The notes: a model not told the origin generated them from the sequence alone. Counted from the stretch's first letter, positions 34,822 to 45,430 are shown. The stretch is 64,000 nt of DNA from an uncultured Bacteroidales bacterium (GCA_902776955.1 CACYSG010000012.1:33886-97885), one strand, 5' to 3'. Numbers and translations are program-made.

Positions 34822-36147
34822 TTACTGGATGTTCCAGATGATATAGTTGTTGCCTTGCTCCATCTTCATGTTCACGGGAGCGAGCAACGAGTTGGCGCTC
34901 AGGTTGAAAGTACCGGCCAGCGCATCGGCAAAGGCGCGCATCGACGGAACCTTAGTAGCATAGAGCTCACCAGCCTGGTCACCCTCGCCCACGGTCATCT
35001 TGACCTGGGTATCGCCCTGGGGCTCAAGGGTCACGTAGTAAGTGGGATTGATCTTGGTAGCACCCTTCTTAACGTTGAACGTCACAGCAAACGACGACTT
35101 GGCAGCCACGTAGGCAAGCTGGATATAGACGAGCGTTGACTTGTTATAGGCCGTCAACTCGCTGGCGATCTGAGGCAGGAAGCCGGCATAGACGCCGCCA
35201 ATGTTGGTCAGGTCGGCACGCCAAGTGAGCCTTGAGTTAGAGATGATGGAACTCAACGGGTCGGCGGTCATGGTCGTCTCGTTGTCGTCGCGGCACAGCA
35301 GCGAGCCATCGGGCTGACGGATGAAGTTCTTGATCGTGTAACCGTCGAGGGTCACAGGATTCATGAACGACAGACCGTCATGAGTGATGATCACGTTGTA
35401 GGTCTCGGAGGTGGAGATTTCGTCAGCGCCCTCACGGAAGACCTTCAGGATGCTCGTAGCACCGTCCTTAACGATCCAGCGCACGCCATTCGGCAGGTTG
35501 ATGTAAACCTGAGGAATCTTGGCATTGAAGAAGGAGTCGGCCATAGCGATTACCTCGCCCATGTAAACCTCATCGTCAACATTGGGGCTAACGCGGGTCA
35601 TGATCATGTCGATGCCATACTTCTTGCCGGTGATATAGAGCGTATCGTTGGAATACTTCATCAGGTCGAACTCATAGTCACCCTCGTGGCCGTAACCGGT
35701 CTCGTCATCGGCCTCGGTATCGGTGCTGGGGATGTCCTCGGGATCAGCGAACAGGTGGAAGTACTTGTTGAAGCTGTTGAACGAGAGCACGGGTCCGTTG
35801 TCGGTGATTACATCCCACAACGAGGTCTCGCTGCCATAACCGATGGCACCGAAGTTCTTGCCCTGGAGCAAGCCAATCCACTGGTTCTCGCCCGAGATGG
35901 TAACCGAACCGTTCTTGTCGAACGTCATCAAGTAGATGTAACCAGGCTCGTCGGCATTGGCATAATACTCCATCTGCCACTTGCCGCCCTTGTCGGTGAG
36001 GATGTCGATGTACTCGGCTTTCTTGTTGTCGAGACGTGCGATGGCATCCTCGTCAAAGATCTCGTCAATCTCGTTCTTGCAGGAACTCAGCATGAGCGAA
36101 GATAACGCGACGAGCGATAAAAGCGATATATTTAAGAACTTTTTCAT
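34822..36147 (-). CDS. DUF4302-type lipoprotein
   Basis: 441 residues with a lipoprotein signal (LSSLMLSSC, Cys23). The early mature segment (RLDNKKAEYIDILTDKGGKWQMEYY) and the FDKNGSVTISGEN block are typical of DUF4302 proteins, which sit at the end of SusCD loci in Bacteroidota. Likely a surface lipoprotein that helps capture the substrate. Last gene of the operon, 32 bp after the metallohydrolase. Confidence 0.8.
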   Translation of the reverse strand: MKKFLNISLLSLVALSSLMLSSCKNEIDEIFDEDAIARLDNKKAEYIDILTDKGGKWQMEYYANADEPGYIYLMTFDKNGSVTISGENQWIGLLQGKNFGAIGYGSETSLWDVITDNGPVLSFNSFNKYFHLFADPEDIPSTDTEADDETGYGHEGDYEFDLMKYSNDTLYITGKKYGIDMIMTRVSPNVDDEVYMGEVIAMADSFFNAKIPQVYINLPNGVRWIVKDGATSILKVFREGADEISTSETYNVIITHDGLSFMNPVTLDGYTIKNFIRQPDGSLLCRDDNETTMTADPLSSIISNSRLTWRADLTNIGGVYAGFLPQIASELTAYNKSTLVYIQLAYVAAKSSFAVTFNVKKGATKINPTYYVTLEPQGDTQVKMTVGEGDQAGELYATKVPSMRAFADALAGTFNLSANSLLAPVNMKMEQGNNYIIWNIQ

Positions 36148-36179
36148 TTTCTTTTCATCGTGATTTACTGGTGAAACAT

Positions 36180-37325
36180 TTATTGATTATAGCCACCGGT
36201 GACCATCTTGCGCAGGTTAGCGATATCGTAGTCGGCCTGGCGGGTCTGGACCTCGTTGCGGAGTTCGTCCAGATCGACATTCCAAGCGTCCTTGAGCCAG
36301 CTGCGTGCAATCTGTACCTTGTGCAGGATAGCTTCGGCGCCATCGATACCATCCTTATCCTCTACGTCATAGACCACAATGCGGTTGCCCTCGGGGTCGG
36401 TGAAGTTGCGCCAGTACTTGTGTACGGTGCCATCCTCATCGGTCACGGTGAACACGTCACGGTCATAGATATAGGTGGGTTCGTTGGTCACGTCGTTGTT
36501 CTTGTAGTAATAGTAGCTGAAGAACTCGCTGGTCACATCGTCCTCATCTCCCGAGGTCCAGCCACGGCTGGCCATGTCGAGGATGCGGTTCCACTGTGCA
36601 TCGGTCTTAACGATATAGTTGGCGATGGTCTCGGCAAAGTCCTCACGGAACTCACTCGAAGCATAGGTCGTCACAAATCCGAGCGAAGCCACCTGACCCT
36701 CGCTGCGGTCCTGCCAGTTGTTGCTGTCATAGTGACCGATCGAGATGGTGTTGAACTCGTTGGGATAGGTCTTGGTCTGGTGGAGGATGTGAGCGAACTC
36801 GTGGTGCATCGTCTTGAAGTAGTACTCGTTCATCATGTCAGGATTGTTGATGAACATGTTCATGGCGTTAACCTTGAACAGCGATACCTTGATACCACCC
36901 TCGGCAAGACCGACGATCTCGGTACCCGAAGTCGGGTTATAGGCGGGAGAGCCGACGAGCAGGATGATGCGGGGACCATAGCTCTTGAGGAACTCCTTGC
37001 CAGCAATCTTGTCATACACGTCGAACCACAGGTACTTGCACAGTACAGCCAGGTCGATTGAGTTCTCGTAGGTGGCGGGCACCAGGTTATAGTTCATGTT
37101 GGTGCTGATGTCCGGCATCTTGTACAGGAACGTCAGGTTGTACTTCTTGAGATAATTCTCCAGCAGGAACGTGTCGAGCTGATAGGTGTAGGACGTGGGG
37201 TCGAGCGTCTCATCAACATCAGGGAAGATGGTCGGTCCCAGCTTTTCCTCACCGCACGAGGAGAGCGACATGGCCGCTACTGCCACGAGCAATAATGCTG
37301 AAATATAATATTTGATCTTTTTCAT
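36180..37325 (-). CDS. SusCD-associated zinc metallohydrolase lipoprotein (TIGR04549 type)
   Basis: 381 residues from the ATG at 37325 (six bases earlier is a possible alternative). Lipoprotein signal LSSC with Cys24; zincin motif HEFAH at 175-179 (MHHEFAHILHQTK). The family is known as substrate import-associated zinc metallohydrolase lipoproteins that travel with SusCD pairs. The motif predicts a metallopeptidase-like enzyme, probably on the cell surface, processing the substrate before uptake. Lies 15-21 bp after susD-like. Confidence 0.87.
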   Translation of the reverse strand: MKKIKYYISALLLVAVAAMSLSSCGEEKLGPTIFPDVDETLDPTSYTYQLDTFLLENYLKKYNLTFLYKMPDISTNMNYNLVPATYENSIDLAVLCKYLWFDVYDKIAGKEFLKSYGPRIILLVGSPAYNPTSGTEIVGLAEGGIKVSLFKVNAMNMFINNPDMMNEYYFKTMHHEFAHILHQTKTYPNEFNTISIGHYDSNNWQDRSEGQVASLGFVTTYASSEFREDFAETIANYIVKTDAQWNRILDMASRGWTSGDEDDVTSEFFSYYYYKNNDVTNEPTYIYDRDVFTVTDEDGTVHKYWRNFTDPEGNRIVVYDVEDKDGIDGAEAILHKVQIARSWLKDAWNVDLDELRNEVQTRQADYDIANLRKMVTGGYNQ

Positions 37326-37346
37326 AGTCATTTAATGTGATGAGAG

Positions 37347-39113
37347 TTAATTGGAAACGCGAACATTCTCACTGCTCGAAATAGCGACATAGCTATTCTC
37401 GGCCTTAGTAGTCGTACGGGGGTTAGGAGTCAGACCTGCGCCGATAACCTCGTCGGGAATCTGGATGGCGTAGCGCGGGTCAAGAACCTCGAGGGTGTAA
37501 ACGTCGCTGATACCCATAGTGTGCTTGATCGAGAAACCGAAGCGCTTGATGTCGAACCAGCGGTTACCCATGTGAACCTGCTGGATGCGGCGGAAGTGCT
37601 GTACGCACTGCATGTAGGGCTCGATCTCGTTGGTCATGTGGTACTTCTCGCTCGGGCAAACCTCGTCGATGTTGAACTTCATCACGATGTTGTAACCGGG
37701 GTCGCTACGGTCGGGGTCGCTGTAGTAGCTGTAGAACTGCAGGATCTGGTCCTTGGTCAGCGGCACCATGTTGTAGTTGCGGGACTCGTCCTCGGAGATG
37801 TGCTCCTGGTTCCAGATGTACAGGTCGTCGAAGGCTGCATCGATGTTGCCCAGGAACAGGTTGGCCTCGGCACGCATGAGCAGGGTCTCCTCGGTGGTGA
37901 ACTCGGCACGGATCTCGTGGCAATAGCCGATGCCCGAAATCTTGTCGGTGTACTCAAACTGCTCGAAGCAGTTGCCGGCGAAGTAGGCACCGTACTCCTG
38001 GCCACCTGCGCTACCGCAGACGCCATTGAAGCAAGGCATCATCGCAAATTTCTCCTTGGTCTTGGAGTTCTGGTACTGGCAACGGCGCCAAGACGGACCG
38101 GGGCCCTGGATCGTGCCGCGCTTAGCGTCACGGTTGCAGGTGAAGCGGTAGCCCAGGAAGCGGCGCCACCAGGTGCTGTAGTTGGTGAACAGCTGGAAGT
38201 TGCAGGGACGGTCGATGCTGGTGAAGTAGCGGCCGATGTCACTGATGTAGTAGAAGTCGTCCTGCCACCAGCCGTCGTTGAGCATGGTGCTGGGATCATT
38301 ACCCTTGAAAGCGGCCGTAGCATATTGTACCACCTTCTCATAGTCGCGCTTCATCAGGTAGAAGCGGGCGGCAAAGGAGTTGGACGAGGCCACGTTGAAG
38401 TGGTTCTTGGGCACCTTGTAGTATTCGTCGGTGATATACTTCAGACCCAGCTGAAGGTCTTCCTCGATATGGTTGTAGGTCTCCTCAAGGGTACCACGGT
38501 CATACTTCGGGTCGAGCTCCTTCTCGGGAAGGGTGGTATAAGGAATACCGGGCAGCGTAGCGCTGATGGTGGCACCACGATAGGGCATACAGAAGATCTG
38601 GGCCAGGATGAAGTGGTGATAGGCACGAATCATGTAGGCCTCACCCTTGATGGCGTCCATACGAGCCTGCTGCTCGGGGGTAATGGGCTCACCCTCGATC
38701 ATACCGGTAGCTTCAAACTCGTCGGTCTTCTCGAGAACGGCGTTGGCAACGGCGATAGCGCCGTAGCAAGCGTTCCAGATGCCCGAAGGCGTATCACTGT
38801 TGGAGATGTCGAGGTCGACATCCTGCCAAGCATAAACCTGCTCGTCGGCCTGGCTGTAGAAGCCCAGGTGGTAGCGCACACCCTCGGAACCAGCCATGTT
38901 GCTGGGGGAGTTGTTGTCAATCACGTTGTCGCTGGACAACTCACCGACGAGGGCATAGTTAGCATCCATGTAACCTGTGACGAGCAGCTGCTGCAGCTGG
39001 TCAAGGTTCACCAGATAGACGCGGGTATCGGGAACTGTGTCAAGGAAGTCCTTGCAAGAGCTCAAACCGATCAGCGCCACTGCGATAAATAAAATTTTAT
39101 ATCGTAATTTCAT
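37347..39113 (-). CDS. RagB/SusD-family substrate-binding lipoprotein
   Basis: 588 residues from the ATG at 39113 (MKLRYKILFIAVALIGLSSC, Cys20); ten extra upstream codons are open but not needed. The body has SusD features: CKDFLDTVPD after the lipobox, TPR-like helices with GEAYMIRAYHHFILAQIF, and a C-terminal DIKRFGFSI segment. It caps the SusC channel at the cell surface and binds the ligand. Ligand unknown. Starts 37 bp after the SusC stop. Confidence 0.93.
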   Translation of the reverse strand: MKLRYKILFIAVALIGLSSCKDFLDTVPDTRVYLVNLDQLQQLLVTGYMDANYALVGELSSDNVIDNNSPSNMAGSEGVRYHLGFYSQADEQVYAWQDVDLDISNSDTPSGIWNACYGAIAVANAVLEKTDEFEATGMIEGEPITPEQQARMDAIKGEAYMIRAYHHFILAQIFCMPYRGATISATLPGIPYTTLPEKELDPKYDRGTLEETYNHIEEDLQLGLKYITDEYYKVPKNHFNVASSNSFAARFYLMKRDYEKVVQYATAAFKGNDPSTMLNDGWWQDDFYYISDIGRYFTSIDRPCNFQLFTNYSTWWRRFLGYRFTCNRDAKRGTIQGPGPSWRRCQYQNSKTKEKFAMMPCFNGVCGSAGGQEYGAYFAGNCFEQFEYTDKISGIGYCHEIRAEFTTEETLLMRAEANLFLGNIDAAFDDLYIWNQEHISEDESRNYNMVPLTKDQILQFYSYYSDPDRSDPGYNIVMKFNIDEVCPSEKYHMTNEIEPYMQCVQHFRRIQQVHMGNRWFDIKRFGFSIKHTMGISDVYTLEVLDPRYAIQIPDEVIGAGLTPNPRTTTKAENSYVAISSSENVRVSN

Positions 39114-39150
39114 AATCTTTATATTATATATAATGTGTAACAACTATCGA

Positions 39151-42100
39151 TTACATACCCAGACGCAAGGTGAGGGTGAACTGCTTGGGGTTGGGCGAAG
39201 CCACACCACCGCTGTTGAAGAACTCAGGATCCTGGCCGTTGAGCTTCTTGTCGGCGTAAAGCAGGCAGATGTTGGTTGCCGCAAACTTGATAGAAGCGGT
39301 GTTCAGGCGCAGGTGAGAGATCACCGACTTGGGCACGTCGTAGGTGAGCGAAACCTCCTTGAGGCGGATGAAGTCACCGTTGGCGATGCGGGCAGTGCTG
39401 TAATTGTAGGCGTTGTAAGCCATGCTCAAGTAGTTGTTGGAGTAAACCTGACGACGCGAAGCGATGGCAGGAATGTCGGTGAGAGCCTCGTCACCGGGCA
39501 GAGCCCAGCGGTTCTTGAAGTCCTTGGTGAAGGAGGTCAGGTCGCTGTAACCAGCACCGAAGACGGGATCCAGACGCAGCTTGTTGCCGAAGGAGTAGGT
39601 CATGAAGACGTTCAGGTGGAATCCCTTGAAGTCAAACATGTTACCGAAACCGCCAGTGTAGGGAGGATCAACCGGGCCCTCATACTTGAGGAAGTCCAGA
39701 GCCTCGTGCTCCTGGAAGTTCACACCCACGTTAGAGATGCTACCGGTCTCGTCATAAACGAGGGGCAGACCGTGGCTGTCAAGACCAGCGAAGGGGATCG
39801 AGAAGATGGCACGGTGGGGATAGCCCTCGAGGGGGAAGCCACTACCGGTCACCAGGTCGATGACGCGCGAGCGGGATTGCAGCTTGGAAATCTCGGTCAC
39901 GGCATAGGAGAAGGTAAGGTCGGTGCTCCATCCGAAGCCGCCGGCACGCTTGGGCTCGATGTTGCGTGAAGAGATGGTGAACTCGACACCATGTGACTTC
40001 ATCTCGGCCACGTTACCATACTTGGAAGTGATACCACCGACACCCTGGGTGCGGATCAGACCAATCAGGTCATAGTTGTTACGGAAGTACCAGTCGAAGA
40101 CGATGTTGATGCGGTTCCACAGGAAACCGAGGTCAACACCGAGGTCGAACTCGTGCTTTTTCTCATAGGTGAGCTCGCTGTTGCCCAGACCTGCCAGATA
40201 CAGACCGGTCTCATAGGCATCGGTCTCCTGGCGCCAGGGACGGGTGGGATAATAGAGGGCCTCGGCATTGGCATAGCCCGAGGGGCCGCTCTCACCGGTC
40301 AGCGAGTAGCTCAGACGCAGCTTAGCGTAGGAAAGGGTACCCTTCTGGTAGAGACCCATGTTCTGGAAGAACGGCTCGTCATAGACGTTCCATGCAGCCG
40401 AGATGTTCCAGGTGGGGAGCCAACGGCTCTGTTCGGTCTTACCCATGAGGTTAGAACCCTCATAGCGAACGGTTCCGTTCAAGACGTAACGGCCGAGGAG
40501 TGCGTAGTTGGCGTTGGCAAAGTAAGCCATGTTGCGGCGATGGGTGTTACCCACGCTGTAGTAAGCGCCATTCTCTTCCTGCATCTGCTTGAAGAGCTTG
40601 TAGTTGAGTGCGGGCAGGTTACCGTTGTCATACACGACGCCCCATGCCTCGAACGACTGGTAGAAACGGTCAACACGGCTTGCCTCCATACCGGCGAACA
40701 CGTTGAACACGTGTCTGCCCTCGGCAAACTCCTTATAATACTGTCCAGTTGCACGGAAGTCGAAGGTCTTCAGGCTGTTCTTCGAGAAGAAGAGCATACC
40801 TCCCTCCTCCATAACGCTCTCGGGCAATGCGTTGGGCACGTCGATATCGGTATAGAGGTAGGTGTTGGACGAACGGATGATTGCGTTCTCGGGGATGATA
40901 CCAGCGCGGTAGGCGTTGGCCTGGTTACTGTTCTCGAGCACGTAGTGGTTCTGCTCGGAGTTCACAGTACGCATCGAACCCAGCAGGTTGAACTCCAGCG
41001 ACTGGTCCTGCTTGATAATGGGCTTGATGTTGAGCTCACCCTGGAACTTCAAGTCGGTCACCTCGACGTCGATGTAGTTGGACTGCAGCTCATCAAAGAT
41101 GTTGAAGCTGGTGTAGTTGCGGATATAACGCCTGTTGGGGTCAAGGGTGCGTGCAGTGTTCAACGCGAAGCTGTAGGGGTTGATATCAAAGTCACGCTTT
41201 ACCTCACCGTAAACGACGTCGACATTCTGGCTCAGGGTACCGGGAGCCTTCTGGTCACGGTAGCTGTTGCTGTTCAGAATCTTGATCTTGATCTTGTCGG
41301 TCAAGTTGTAGATAGCGTTGGCGTTAAAGGTGTAGCGCTCAACGCGGCTGCTCTTGTACCATCCCGGGTCGGCCATTACCGACATCGAGGTGTAGAAGGA
41401 GCCCTTGTCAGTACCACCCGACACGCTGACGGCGTGGTTCTGCATGATGTTGTTGTTGAACAACAGGCCAAACCAGTCGGTGTTGCGAAGCTCGGCTTCA
41501 CGCAGGTACTGGTTGCGAGCGTTCTGGGTGTTGGGCAAGCCATAACCGGTAGCGGGATCGTAGGTGTCCATCAGGGTGTACATCTGACCGTAGATACCCG
41601 AGGTGGTGCTGTTGACCAGGTTGGCATACTCGAGCCATCCCTTCTGCTCCATCTCGCGCAAGATACTCATCTGCTCCTGAGAGTTGCAGATGTTGAAGTC
41701 GCGGTAGTTGGGTTTCAAGCGGTAGGTGAACTCACCCGTGTAGTTAATCGAGGTCGAACCCTTGCGACCCGTCTTGGTGGTGATAACGATCACACCAGCG
41801 TTAGCCTTAGCACCGTAGATTGAGGTGGCTGAACCATCCTTCAGAACCTGGAAGCTCTCGATATCGTCGGCGTTCAGACCGGCGACAGCCGATGCGATCA
41901 GCGTGGTAGCGTCACCCGACGAGAGGTCGTCGGCGCTGATGTCCACGTTGTCCTCCAGGATCACACCATCAACGACCCACAGGGGCTTGGAGCTACCGTA
42001 GATTGAGGTAGCACCGCGCACGCGGATCTTGGGTGCCGTACCAAAGGTACCCGACACGTTCTGCACCTGTACACCCGAGACGCGGCCCTCAAGACCACGG

Positions 42101-42501
42101 CTGACGTCAGCCACACCCGAGAGTTTTGTCTTCTCGGCGTCGACGCTCTGGGTTGCACCGGTAAAGAGTCGTTTATCCACCTTCTGGTAACCAGTGACAA
42201 CGACTTCGCCAAGTACCTCACCCTTAGGCTTCAAGACAATCTTCATGCCAGCCGAAGCGGCAACGATGGCGTCTTCATAGCCTACATAGGTGACTTTAAT
42301 CTTTGTGCCTGCAGGCACATTCAAAGTGAAATGACCGTCAAAGTCGGTAGCGACGCCGTTCTTAGGATTGCTCTGCTGAACGACCGATGCTCCGATGACC
42401 GGTTCGTTGTTCTCGTCTAACACAGTACCACTGACCTGGGCCGTAACACCAAGCGTGGCAAGTGCCATGACAAGGAACAAGAGTAAATGTTTAAGACTCA
42501 T
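39151..42501 (-). CDS. SusC/RagA-family TonB-dependent transporter
   Basis: 1116 residues: signal peptide (MSLKHLLLFLVMALATLGVTAQ), carboxypeptidase-regulatory-like domain (~23-95, VSGTVLDENNEPVIGASV), a TonB-box-like EVVVTGYQ near 100, a plug domain (GLEGRVSGVQVQN ... IRVRGATSIYGSSKPLWVVDG ... TSIYGAKANAGVIVITTKTG), then a long beta-barrel ending in FTLTLRLGM. The length is normal for the family. It imports the ligand across the outer membrane with SusD. First gene of a four-gene operon that contains no glycoside hydrolase. Confidence 0.96.
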   Translation of the reverse strand: MSLKHLLLFLVMALATLGVTAQVSGTVLDENNEPVIGASVVQQSNPKNGVATDFDGHFTLNVPAGTKIKVTYVGYEDAIVAASAGMKIVLKPKGEVLGEVVVTGYQKVDKRLFTGATQSVDAEKTKLSGVADVSRGLEGRVSGVQVQNVSGTFGTAPKIRVRGATSIYGSSKPLWVVDGVILEDNVDISADDLSSGDATTLIASAVAGLNADDIESFQVLKDGSATSIYGAKANAGVIVITTKTGRKGSTSINYTGEFTYRLKPNYRDFNICNSQEQMSILREMEQKGWLEYANLVNSTTSGIYGQMYTLMDTYDPATGYGLPNTQNARNQYLREAELRNTDWFGLLFNNNIMQNHAVSVSGGTDKGSFYTSMSVMADPGWYKSSRVERYTFNANAIYNLTDKIKIKILNSNSYRDQKAPGTLSQNVDVVYGEVKRDFDINPYSFALNTARTLDPNRRYIRNYTSFNIFDELQSNYIDVEVTDLKFQGELNIKPIIKQDQSLEFNLLGSMRTVNSEQNHYVLENSNQANAYRAGIIPENAIIRSSNTYLYTDIDVPNALPESVMEEGGMLFFSKNSLKTFDFRATGQYYKEFAEGRHVFNVFAGMEASRVDRFYQSFEAWGVVYDNGNLPALNYKLFKQMQEENGAYYSVGNTHRRNMAYFANANYALLGRYVLNGTVRYEGSNLMGKTEQSRWLPTWNISAAWNVYDEPFFQNMGLYQKGTLSYAKLRLSYSLTGESGPSGYANAEALYYPTRPWRQETDAYETGLYLAGLGNSELTYEKKHEFDLGVDLGFLWNRINIVFDWYFRNNYDLIGLIRTQGVGGITSKYGNVAEMKSHGVEFTISSRNIEPKRAGGFGWSTDLTFSYAVTEISKLQSRSRVIDLVTGSGFPLEGYPHRAIFSIPFAGLDSHGLPLVYDETGSISNVGVNFQEHEALDFLKYEGPVDPPYTGGFGNMFDFKGFHLNVFMTYSFGNKLRLDPVFGAGYSDLTSFTKDFKNRWALPGDEALTDIPAIASRRQVYSNNYLSMAYNAYNYSTARIANGDFIRLKEVSLTYDVPKSVISHLRLNTASIKFAATNICLLYADKKLNGQDPEFFNSGGVASPNPKQFTLTLRLGM

Positions 42502-42723
42502 AAATTTTAGTTTAATTGATTAATTGTTATTGGTTTTAATAGTTTACTTCGCTTGTGTTTACCCATCTTGTACTCAATTTTAGGCCTCAAAACGCAAAAC
42601 CTCCACAGGCATGAAACGGCATTAATCCCAAGCCTGGGTCGAATCCATACACAATCCCTACAACAGATTGATTATCTACAGTTTCTTGTTTCTTAACTTC
42701 ACATCTTCATAAAGATAGGCTCG

Positions 42724-42731
42724 CAAAGTTA
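42724..42731 (-). promoter_or_regulatory. -7 box of the SusCD operon
   Basis: TAACTTTG on the minus strand, ~220 bp upstream of the SusC start. No sigma/anti-sigma or hybrid two-component regulator gene lies nearby. Confidence 0.45.
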
Positions 42732-42994
42732 ATATTAATTTTTAATAAATAATGTATTTATGTCAAAAACTTTTCATTTTTTTTGTCACAATGCCACGTT
42801 CAAAATGCCAAAACGCTGATTTATAACATTTTAACTATTAAAAAACGTCAAAATCAGCCTAAAATACTGATTATCAGTGATTTAATGCAAAAATTGCGCT
42901 AATCGGCGAAAACTTACCGATTTCAGCAGGGTAAAATATCGGCTGGAAAGAGGATTTTTAGCCCGTACTGGCCCATTTATTCGGCGAAAGGCAG

Positions 42995-43002
42995 TAACTT
43001 TG
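42995..43002 (+). promoter_or_regulatory. -7 box of the pseudouridine synthase gene
   Basis: TAACTTTG, followed by GCACAG; the ATG lies 34 bp downstream. Confidence 0.5.
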
Positions 43003-43036
43003 CACAGCCCGCCTCCAAAAGGGCGGCGCCATCGAT

Positions 43037-43705
43037 ATGGAAATCGTATATGAAGACAACCACATCATCATCGTCAACAAGAGCGCCGGCGAGCTCGTGC
43101 AGGGCGACCGCACGGGTGACCCCACCCTCATCGACACGGTGAAAGCCTGGATCAAGGAGAAATATGACAAACCCGGGAACGTGTTCCTGGGCGTGACGCA
43201 CCGCATCGACCGCCCGACCTGCGGTCTGGTGGTGATGGCCAAGACCAGCAAGGGGCTGACGAGGATGAACGAGCTCTTCCGCAAGGGGGAGGTCCACAAG
43301 ACCTACTGGGCCGTGGTCGGCAACCAGCCGCCCAAGCAGGAAGACACGCTCACCCACTACCTCAAGAGCGTGGAAAGCAATAACAAGACCCACGTGAGCA
43401 TCGTGCCGCGCGAGGGACACCAGAAGGCGGTGCTCAACTACCGCGTCATCGCCGCCAGCCAGCGCTACTGGCTGCTCGAGGTGGACCTGATCACCGGCCG
43501 CAAGCACCAGATCAGGGCCCAGCTGTCGGCCATCGGCTGCCCCATCAAGGGCGACCTCAAGTATGGCGCCCCGCGCAGCAACCCCGACGGCGGCATCTCG
43601 CTGCAGGCCCACCGCATCCGCTTCACCCACCCCGTCAGCGGCAAGGAAATCGACATCACCGCCCCGCTGCCCGACGACTTCCGCCGCCTGGGCTTTGACA
43701 TGTGA
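43037..43705 (+). CDS. RluA-family pseudouridine synthase, short form
   Basis: 222 residues. The catalytic Asp58 is in HRIDRPTCGLVVMAKTS and the family's LLEVDLITGRKHQIRAQLS block follows. There is no N-terminal S4 domain, as in short RluA-like enzymes. It isomerises specific uridines in rRNA or tRNA; the target site is unknown. The promoter of the downstream fumarase lies partly in its 3' end. Confidence 0.93.
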   Translation: MEIVYEDNHIIIVNKSAGELVQGDRTGDPTLIDTVKAWIKEKYDKPGNVFLGVTHRIDRPTCGLVVMAKTSKGLTRMNELFRKGEVHKTYWAVVGNQPPKQEDTLTHYLKSVESNNKTHVSIVPREGHQKAVLNYRVIAASQRYWLLEVDLITGRKHQIRAQLSAIGCPIKGDLKYGAPRSNPDGGISLQAHRIRFTHPVSGKEIDITAPLPDDFRRLGFDM

Positions 43706-43724
43706 GGAAAAAAAGTTATCTTTG
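43694..43724 (+). promoter_or_regulatory. Fumarase promoter overlapping the previous gene
   Basis: TTTG (43694-43697, inside the pseudouridine synthase gene), 19 bp, TATCTTTG (43717-43724). Leader ~42 nt. Confidence 0.65.
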
Positions 43725-43771
43725 CGGCATTGAAATCAACTATTAACAAATAATTTTATCAAATCAAGCTT

Positions 43772-45397
43772 ATGGCAAACAACCCTGAATTCCGCTATGC
43801 GCCCATGTTCCAGTTGGGCAAAGATGACACCGAATACTACAAGCTCACCAGCGACTACGTGTCGGTGGGCGAGTTTGAAGGCAAGCCCATCCTCAAGATT
43901 GAGCCCGAGGCACTGACGATGCTTGCCCAGCAGGCCTTCCGCGACGTGAACTTCCTGCTGCGCCGCTCCCACAACGAGCAGGTCGCCAAGATCCTGCGCG
44001 ACCCCGAGGCCAGCGACAACGACAAGTATGTGGCCCTGACGTTCCTGCGCAACGCCGAGGTGGCCGCCAAGGGCCAGCTGCCCCTGTGCCAGGACACCGG
44101 CACGGCCATCATCCACGGTGAGAAGGGCCAGCAGGTGTGGACCGGCTTCTGTGATGAGGAAGCCCTGGCTCGCGGCGTGTACAACACCTACACCCAGGAG
44201 AACCTGCGCTACTCGCAGAACGCCCCCCTGAGCATGTATGAGGAGGTGAACACCCGTTGCAACCTGCCCGCCCAGATCGACCTGGAGTGCACCGAGGGCA
44301 TGGAGTACCACTTCCTGTGCGTTACCAAGGGTGGCGGCAGCGCCAACAAGACCTACCTGTACCAGATGACCAAGGCCGTCCTCAATCCCGGCACACTGGT
44401 TCCCTTCCTCGTTGACAAGATGCGCACCCTGGGCACGGCAGCCTGCCCGCCCTACCACATCGCCTTTGTCATCGGCGGCACCAGTGCCGAGAAGAACCTG
44501 CTCACCGTCAAGCTGGCCTCGACCCACTACTATGACAACCTGCCCACCACCGGCGACGAGACCGGCCGCGCCTTCCGTGACGTCGAGCTCGAGAAACAAG
44601 TGCTCGAGGAGGCCTACAAGATCGGCCTGGGCGCCCAGTTCGGCGGTAAATACATGGCCCACGACGTGCGCATCGTGCGCCTGCCGCGCCACGGTGCCTC
44701 CTGCCCCATCGGCCTGGGCGTGAGCTGCAGTGCCGACCGCAACATCAAGGCCAAGATCAACAAGGACGGCGTGTGGATCGAGAAACTCGACGACAAGCCC
44801 ACCGAGCTGATTCCCGAGGAGCTGCGTCAGGCCGGCGAGGGCGACGGCATCAAGATCGACCTGGACCGTCCCATGAGCGAGACGCTCGCCATCCTCGACA
44901 AGTATCCCGTATCGACCCGCCTGTCGCTGAGCGGAACCATCATTGTGGGCCGCGACATCGCCCACGCCAAGTGGAAAGAGCGCTATGACCGCGGTGAGGG
45001 CATCCCCCAGTACATCAAGGATCACCCCGTGCTGTATGCCGGTCCCGCCAAGACGCCCAAGGGCATGCCCTGCGGCTCGATGGGCCCGACGACGGCCAAC
45101 CGCATGGACCCCTATGTTGACCTGTTCCAGAGCCTGGGCGGCAGCATGGTGATGATTGCCAAGGGCAACCGCAGCCAGGAGGTGACCGACGCCTGCAAGA
45201 AGCACGGCGGCTTCTACCTGGGCAGCATTGGCGGCCCCGCTGCCATACTCTCGCAGGAGAGCATCAAGAGCATCGAGTGCATCGAGTATCCCGAGCTGGG
45301 CATGGAGGCCGTTTGGAAAATCCGCGTCGTGGACTTCCCCGCCTTCATCCTCGTGGATAACAAGGGCAACGACTTCTTCAAGAAGATCGGCCTGTAA
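43772..45397 (+). CDS. Class I (iron-sulfur) fumarate hydratase
   Basis: 541 residues, the length of two-domain class I fumarases. Cys106 in PLCQDTGTA is an expected [4Fe-4S] ligand; further family blocks are [31 protein letters not shown], and a C-terminal [19 protein letters not shown] segment of the beta (swivel) domain. It interconverts fumarate and malate, in gut Bacteroidales mainly in the reductive direction of the succinate pathway. Cytoplasmic, single gene with its own promoter and terminator. Confidence 0.96.
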   Translation: MANNPEFRYAPMFQLGKDDTEYYKLTSDYVSVGEFEGKPILKIEPEALTMLAQQAFRDVNFLLRRSHNEQVAKILRDPEASDNDKYVALTFLRNAEVAAKGQLPLCQDTGTAIIHGEKGQQVWTGFCDEEALARGVYNTYTQENLRYSQNAPLSMYEEVNTRCNLPAQIDLECTEGMEYHFLCVTKGGGSANKTYLYQMTKAVLNPGTLVPFLVDKMRTLGTAACPPYHIAFVIGGTSAEKNLLTVKLASTHYYDNLPTTGDETGRAFRDVELEKQVLEEAYKIGLGAQFGGKYMAHDVRIVRLPRHGASCPIGLGVSCSADRNIKAKINKDGVWIEKLDDKPTELIPEELRQAGEGDGIKIDLDRPMSETLAILDKYPVSTRLSLSGTIIVGRDIAHAKWKERYDRGEGIPQYIKDHPVLYAGPAKTPKGMPCGSMGPTTANRMDPYVDLFQSLGGSMVMIAKGNRSQEVTDACKKHGGFYLGSIGGPAAILSQESIKSIECIEYPELGMEAVWKIRVVDFPAFILVDNKGNDFFKKIGL

Positions 45398-45430
45398 GCG
45401 ACGCCGCGAACCCACTGATTAATAACAACT

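Larger units (their letters stand above)
42502..43036. other. Divergent promoter region with long SusC leader
   Basis: No gene seen. On the minus strand TAACTTTG at 42731-42724 would give a ~215-nt leader for susC-like; no -33 element is clear. On the plus strand TAACTTTG at 42995-43002 precedes the pseudouridine synthase with a short leader. The middle (~42740-42900) is AT-rich. Confidence 0.6.
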
